35,761 bases of DNA from Chara braunii (taxonomy: Eukaryota > Streptophyta > Charophyceae > Charales > Characeae), in contig BFEA01000083.1 in NCBI GenBank assembly GCA_003427395.1, positions 318,468 to 354,228 of the forward strand, in the 5' to 3' direction. Positions 29,753-35,761 of the stretch are shown here, piece by piece (positions within the stretch are counted from its first letter, which is position 1; the number at the start of each line of letters is the position of its first letter). A program made the position numbers and the translations under genes. Below the pieces are notes generated by a model. It did no database searches, was not told the DNA's origin, and saw only the letters and a list, made by a program, of their open reading frames with translations.

Positions 29753-29777
29753 AAATACCCTGACAAGGGTATTTGCC
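29753..29777. repeat. Dispersed palindrome at the LTR start, copy 5
   Basis: AAATACCCT pairs with AGGGTATTT around GACA. Two Ns precede the left arm. It is the R3 equivalent of 18,285-18,308. Confidence 0.8.
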
Positions 29778-30786
29778 GGGGGTTTTCCACGTCAGANGCC
29801 ATCTGACTTTTTCGTTGAATTAAAGGACTTGGTGAGACTGATGTTTGTCAAAAGTTTATTCAGACCTGACCTATGACCGGGAAACTAAAACTTTTAGAAC
29901 CCTACTCCGGACACCTGCACATCCGAGAGTAATGGCAGTATTTGGCAGTTTCTAGCAGGGCCGCAGAGGCACTCGGACGTGGGAACGCTAAAGCTAAACC
30001 TATCCTGCCTAAAATAATGACCGCCGTGTGAGGGGTCGATACTACGATAGGTGGCCGTGAGACCCAGCAACTTGCTCTGTTAAGGGTTGGGGGCCACCGT
30101 GGTCGATACTCGCGACCAACAGATGGGACAAGCCAACAAACAGGGCCAGCAAACAGGGTCTGCAAAGCCTAAGGCAGACGGGCCATGCATGGCCACAAGC
30201 AGGCAGGGCCTGCAAGGTGACATGGGGAGGGAGGTTGGAGCAGGCGATGCCTGCTGTACTACAGGCAGGAGAGGTTGTTGGGCTAGGCTCTTCTTATAGA
30301 AGAGATGCTTATCGTACTCTCGTAGTAGGAGCCAGCCCAAAAGGATAACACATCAGGATCTTACTCCAGGGGTGTGAGGTTCGAATCCGACAGGCACCAC
30401 TGGGCTGGCTCCTTTTGTAGCTGGCTTTTATGAAGGCGAGGTCGATTTCGGTCGTGCGATGGATAGGATCGCGCGGCTGAAATCCGCCGCGCGGATCCGA
30501 TGTGACCCCTGCGCAAGGATGACACGGATAAATCGAATAATAATCATAATAATAAATTTATATATGAATAGCGCGCCTCTTGGCAGTCCGTGAAATGTCA
30601 GGGGACTTATAGTCCCCATTGAAATGACAGGCGTCCGTTGTAAACGGGCAGCCACGTCTTAAGGAAGATACTTTTTTTTTTGTCTTAGATTTCTTGTAGA
30701 TTCTTATTCGATTTTGTTAAAATTTTTCTTTTTGGCATTGACGATGCCTGAATGGATGTACCCGTTTGTTTCAGACAAACAGGACG

Positions 30787-30827
<41 letters not shown>

Positions 30828-31207
30828 ACAAACTAAAAACTAGAAACGGCGCGCCATGTGGCGCACTTTAAAGTGACGGGGGCTTTTCAACCCCAGTATA
30901 CTAAACAGTCGCCCGAGGAGGTAGGCGATCGTTTTTGGGTAAGTCCTTTTTGTTTTTTTTNTTTNTTTAGATTTTGTTTAGATTTTTTTTTTATTTTTTT
31001 TTTTTTTTCGTGTTGATTGAACGCACCCGGGCCGTGGTCCCATTAGCAAAGAGCATCGGATTGAATGCCCGAGTCTGGACGTGTTTTGGGGACAGGGGCA
31101 GGAAATCGAGATCGAACTGCTTTTCGGTATCTCTGCGTAGAACATAGTCAGATTCATGATTTCTATCATATCCTCTTTGCCAGTGGGACCACGACCCCGT
31201 TCGAATG

Positions 31208-31240
<33 letters not shown>

Positions 31241-31486
31241 CGTGGTTGTGCCAAGCTGTTTCGTAGGGCTTTCACAATACCCCGACGGATGGACCTGCTG
31301 CTGATAGCGGCCACATGCGGGCACGGGGCTTGGAACCTTGTACTTGAGTTAGGAGGGACTCTCTGCACACGCTTTGGGTGGTCTCCATCTCACGACGAAT
31401 GGTCGCAACCGTCGGGTGTAGAGAGAGGGAGAGAGAGAGGGGGAGAAAGAGAGAGAGGGGGAGAAAGAGAGAGAGAGAGAAAGAGG

Positions 31487-31570
<84 letters not shown>

Positions 31571-32343
31571 GGGAGAGGAGTCTTACCTGGCGGCGGATGC
31601 AGCGTGACCACGAACGGGTAAGTTTCTTTCTTTTTTCTTTTCTCCTTTTTTTCTCTCCTTTGTTTTATTTGTTTTGTTTTTGTTGTTGTTGTTGTTTTTT
31701 ATAGTCCTCCTGTGTCGTTTTGGNTGCGCCCGTCCCATTTCAAGAACGGGCTGCAGCACTTAGTAGCGNCGAACCTGGCATTGTTTACGGTCGGGTGCGG
31801 ACGCGTGTTGCAGTAAGGGGGAGAAACCCCTCTTGAGCTTCACTCTAGTCCGACCGAAGTGACCCCTGGGTCGCCTGTTCGTTGCTAAGCAACGGGCTGG
31901 CCCTCACAGAGAAACAAAGGGGTAGGTAGGGAAAAAAAAATAATAATAATAATAATAATAAGTAAACGGCCACGTACGTGGCCGCGGGTTCAAAGGAGAT
32001 ACAGGGAGTAGAAAGAAGAAGAAGAAAAGAGGAAAATGAGAGAAAAATGTAACGGCCGTGAATGCAGCCGCGACCGTGGAACAGGTGCGGCCCCCAGAAG
32101 CTTCTAGGGGCTGATGAGACTGCGCGTGTTCAGTTTAACAGGTTAGAGAGAATGGCTGGTACAGCCATTTCATGGAGCATGTGGCCTACGGGAAAGGCCA
32201 GATGCTTCCGGGAATGGATGACCTTGGATCCCGTAGGGGAAAGCCAAGGCTCAGAGCTCTTAGCCATCTATTTAGATCACGGGTCAGAAGCTCTAACGAA
32301 TTGTTTCCTGGCTGTGGGCAAGGCAGCTGCCCAGATGCCTTCG

Positions 32344-32425
32344 GCTGGCTATAAAAGCCAGCACTCCACCCAACAGTCTCACACTTGTGGCAGTGCTGCT
32401 GGGACATTCACTTGAGTGAATGTTG
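32344..32425 (+). promoter_or_regulatory. TATA box and leader hairpins, R3
   Basis: TATAAAA starts at 32,350, and the flanking GCTGGCT / AGCCAGC repeat is perfect. The first leader hairpin has one mismatch in its outer stem (CCCAACAG against CTGCTGGG). The second, ATTCACT TG AGTGAAT, is perfect. Confidence 0.6.
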
Positions 32426-35336
32426 CCTGGCTGCTGCTATGGGGCGATGCTGCAGGTAGAGATGCTGGAGTGGAGAGTTGAGGTCTGCGGGATGAGGGAA
32501 GACGCTACTGGAGGAGGAGAAGAGGGGCAGCCATAGCGAAGGGTTGGAGGCTCTCTGCCCCACCCTCGTGCTGGTGCGGTGGCGGTAAGGCTGCATCAGG
32601 TCCAGACGGTGCGACAAGCGACACCTGTTTCAGTAGGGTTGTGCTGCCGGATTGTCGCCGCGACATCAAGACCTTCATGTGGGAAGGTGCTGCTGGATTT
32701 TCTGCGCGGCGCCGCTGTGTTTTTTTGTGAGTATGGGAAGGAGCTGCCTGCACAATGCGGCAGCGACATTGGATTTTAACGGAAGTGGTGCGGAAGCGCT
32801 GCCGGTTTTTCATGGCGGTGGCGGCGACGACACTTTGATGGAGGGGATGTTGCCGAACTAATGGCGTAGTGGCATCAAGGTCTCCCTAAGGGGAGGTGCT
32901 GACCATTTGGTGACACGACAGTGGCGATGTTTTTTTTTTAGGTTACGCTGTTAATGTTTTTGGCACGTCGGCGTGATACCGGTTTTGACAGCGTGCCGAG
33001 CGGCAGTTCCACGCTTTAATTTTTGTGTTGTGGGGCAACTATGGGGGATTCTAATGGGCCCCTGAGGTGGGCTAGCGCTGGTGCGTGGTCGGGACTATGA
33101 GGTAGTGGTGCGTGGACTGGCAACATGAAGAGGTCGCAGAGTGAGTGCATGTTGCACTGGCTGTTGGAGTTGTTGCGCTTGCGGGTTGCGCAGAAAGGAC
33201 ATCTTTATTTTTTGGGGGCTCGCGACACCTGTGGGTTTCACTGGGGGCCACCTTCATTTTTTTTTACGGCACGCAGTGCAAACGGTTTTGAGTTCTCAAC
33301 CACCTGGTACTGCGGCGATGGTGTGGGATAGCATTGGGACCATCTGGGACCATTTCGGGACTAGGTGAGACTGGTTGATGTGATCGGGACCAGCATGTCG
33401 GTGTGGTTATTGTGAGTGGACGTGGTGCTTGGAGGCGGCATGGACTTGCGGCTGGTTGGGAAGTATTGTTGGCAGTCAAGGTGCGATTGAGACTGTGCTA
33501 AGACGTTATTTGATGTGGGATGACGCGAGGTTTGATTATGGGAGCACCCTCTTTGAGGGTTATCTCATTCAGACATCTCAGTGGACCCAACCTTGGTGTG
33601 ATCAGGCACCTGGGGAAGGACGCGGACCGTCATTCAGGAGAAAGGCCACAACTTGTGAAGTTGTGAGCCGCGTATTTTCATGTGAGCCGCATATTTTCAT
33701 ATTCAACGGGATTTTTTTCGTCTGGTTGGGATATTACCCGACTTCTTGAGTGGGCCGGACCAGACTTCACTCAAGGTCGGTTGAATGACTCAGACTCCCT
33801 TTCACACCTGTGTGAACCCACACTTTGCTTGACCCTATTGTTTTCAACGTTCGAAAGAAAAGGAAGAGGAAGTTGTGCTAGTCATGCATGTGAATGGGAA
33901 GGTCTGGCGTAATTCTGGGATTTTACCGTTTTTTTTTTAACTCGTTTTTTATGCATGTTGTGTAGGTAGGTAGAAGGATGCTTGCAAAGGAGATTGATTC
34001 TGCCTATCTGAGAGAAGAGATAATGATTGTCTTCCCTTTACTTCTCACCTACCTGGATGTCAATAAGGACTTGTTGCTTTGAAAAAGGTTAATTCAATGC
34101 ATGTCGTAAAATGAATACGATTGAAATAAAGCAGATGAGGTGAAACGAACATGGTTTGTCTCCCAAGCGATCGCCCTTTCTGTCCCGAATNACCTCATTT
34201 GTCTATACCTGTCCAAATGATTCTCGGTCTTTACCTTTCCGAAAAAATTTTCGTCTAAGTCACCTCGGGACTTAAGGGGAATAAAAAATATATGAAGGTC
34301 ACTTGCAGTGAACACATCTTCTACCTCTAAGAAGCATATGGGGCGAGGGTTCGTTGCTTCATGAGCCGACCCTGTTATCGACCCAGAGTGGACCGTCCTA
34401 TGGGGGGATACTTTGCCGATTCGTTGGAGACGACCCAACTTTTGAGATCCGAATTTTGTGCTCGGACGAGGAGGAGGAGTGCCCCAGACCACTTCCTAGA
34501 AGAAGAGGCTTGCAACACGTCAAACAATGCCCCTGATCAAGAATCATGCGCAAAGCAACTTGTCATCCAAAAAACTTGGAGACAGATGAAGACTGGTATG
34601 TGCGTTGAATCTCAGGTAGGCAGTAGGCTGAAATGAATGACTTTGGCAACCCATGTCATCAAGTCAAATTTAGGAAGCCGACTACCTTGTCGGTTGCATT
34701 TATATTATCGTCAATAGCCAACTTCTTGTTGGCGGTTGCATGATAGTTTTGTGGTGTTTGACCTGAGATGGTCAAACGTTGATTTTTTATGACGTAAGTA
34801 CATGCAAATGTTTATTTTATTTATTTTCATTGTGTGTAAAAGGGGTAAGGATTAACATTGGGTTTCACGCTTGGTTGAGACTGTCCTAGTCGACCGACGT
34901 TCGCTTCGTACTTAGGAGATCAGCGCACTAGGAACGAACGGCGTTCAGGTCCACTTGGCGTTAACCAAGCGTATCTTTACTACGGCGACAAGCCAACGCC
35001 CTCAGCTAACCTACCTCTGCAATTGCATCTAGAAGCTTTCGCACGTGGGTCAATCGCTCGGTAGGGATACACCCCTAAGGGTGGTGACAGCGCCATAGGG
35101 AAGGAAAGCTTATGCCCCGCGGGAACCTATCCTATCGTAGGGGACAGTGGGATGTACAGTTGGTGCACCCGGCTAGAGCGGCGAAGGGACGACGCGACCA
35201 CGCCCGTCTCAGCAGCTCATGGGATGTGTTGCGCCGTTCCTAAGTTGTCTCTTGTTGTGTTTTGTTTTACTCCTACGTGACATGGCCGGGAGGGCTCTCG
35301 CCTTTGCGAAAAAGGCGGGAGCCGATGCGCTCGACA

Positions 35337-35637
35337 ACGCCACATTCACACACAGACCGAAGTTGACTGTACTGCGGTCTTAGGGTTGCGAATTAGAAAG
35401 TTAGGAGGACCTGGCCCCAGATCTCGAATCAGCGGCAGCGTGAGCACACCACACCCTCATTTTGTTGCAGTTTATGGGAAAGATTTATATACATTCGTTA
35501 TTAGGGTGCGTTGTGGTGAGGGGACGGCAGTTGTGGGATCTCGCGACTGATTTTACATAACTCAACCGCAATTATTTGGTTGCAGAAGTTAGCGGATCAT
35601 AACAACCACGTTATGGATTGGCATGCCGTTTCGGTTA
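35337..35637 (+). repeat. Host repeat unit copy 2, right part, with target duplication
   Basis: It starts with the second ACGC. CGCCACATTCACAC, then GACCGAAG, TTGACTGTACTGCG and TTAGGGTTGCGAATTAG align with TGCCACCTTTACAC, GACGTCAAAG, CAGACTATACCGC and TTGGGGCTGCCAATTCAG of copy 1 (17,301-17,363). Similarity fades after about 35,400. No gene was found here. Confidence 0.6.

Positions 35638-35761
<124 letters not shown>

Larger units (their letters stand above)
18277..35336 (+). mobile_element. Large non-coding LTR retroelement (LARD-like), 17 kb
   Basis: The parts in order are R1 plus R2 (a 5' LTR carrying an internal duplication), a PBS, a short internal region, a purine-rich segment, and a complete 3' LTR (R3). 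The intact LTR starts TGTCGGG and ends CTCGACA, so TGTCG and CGACA form the terminal inverted repeat. The internal region shows no gag, protease, reverse transcriptase or integrase frames, so the element would depend on enzymes supplied by a relative. Very long LTRs around a short non-coding interior define the LARD class described in cereals. R1, R2 and R3 are close to one another by eye but carry separate substitutions and small indels, so the insertion is not brand new. Confidence 0.75.
29744..35336 (+). mobile_element. LTR block R3: complete 3' LTR, 5.59 kb
   Basis: R3 runs from TGTCGGG to CTCGACA. It opens with the palindrome and includes the TATA region at 32,350. Its 3' part contains CTTGG CGTTAA CCAAG and the GAAGCTTTCGCACGTGG block. 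It lacks the 49-bp hairpin insertion of R1. It ends against ACGCCACATTC, host sequence that continues copy 2 of the 1-kb unit. At 5.59 kb it is far longer than typical LTRs. Confidence 0.8.

Noticed and set aside
32109-32135. CTGATGAG on the plus strand in R3, resembling a hammerhead core start
   Set aside because: R1 and R2 have TTGATGGG at the same place, and no stem II or GAAA follows.

Overview
The window looks like nuclear DNA of a eukaryote with a large, repeat-rich genome. Microsatellites are abundant: (AAT)n, (TA)n, (GA)n, (CA)n and (GATA)n. Good 5' splice sites flank pyrimidine-rich stretches, inverted-repeat elements are present, and there is one very large LTR retroelement. Its primer-binding site resembles the tRNA-Asp-type site used by many plant Ty3-like elements, so I lean towards the green lineage (land plant or streptophyte alga). 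That is inference. No protein-coding gene in the window can be named with confidence, and there is no prokaryotic operon structure.

Layout. 0-1.6 kb: unassigned, with one unrecognised 166-codon ORF. 1.65-4.06 kb: an old tandem array with a period near 70 bp (91 bp in one stretch), built of small hairpins whose stems differ in sequence but stay paired. 4.7-5.06 kb: a 349-bp foldback element inserted in (AAT)n DNA. 5.2-7.2 kb: unassigned sequence with small duplications. 7.26-9.44 kb: a possible multi-exon transcription unit on the + strand with four good 5' splice sites. 10.6-12.0 kb: three copies of a strong palindrome that recurs at the start of the LTRs further on. 12.0-14.8 kb: a degenerate 62-91-bp tandem repeat split by three nested elements sitting in (TA)n tracts. 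Two of these are inverted copies of about 750 bp, forming a 1.7-kb palindrome, and the loop between them holds a hammerhead-ribozyme core on the minus strand. 15.0-16.2 kb: short tandem arrays and a diverged relative of the LTR 3' end. 16.57-18.28 kb: two diverged copies of a unit of about 1 kb.

18,277-35,336 is read as one 17-kb LTR retroelement insertion. It has very long LTRs (intact 3' LTR 5.59 kb), a TGTCG / CGACA terminal inverted repeat, an 18-nt PBS at 27,990, an internal region of only about 1.75 kb with no recognisable gag or pol, and a 4-bp target duplication (ACGC). The 5' LTR carries an internal tandem duplication of about 4.06 kb, so the window shows three LTR-like blocks (R1, R2, R3). 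The two flanks rejoin to match the neighbouring copy of the 1-kb host repeat, which supports the single-insertion reading. Each LTR block has a TATA box inside a short palindrome, followed by one or two hairpins.

Quality: there is a 271-bp N gap in R1. An exact 95-bp duplication around a single N at 27,381 looks like an assembly join. Scattered single Ns run from there to about 29.76 kb.
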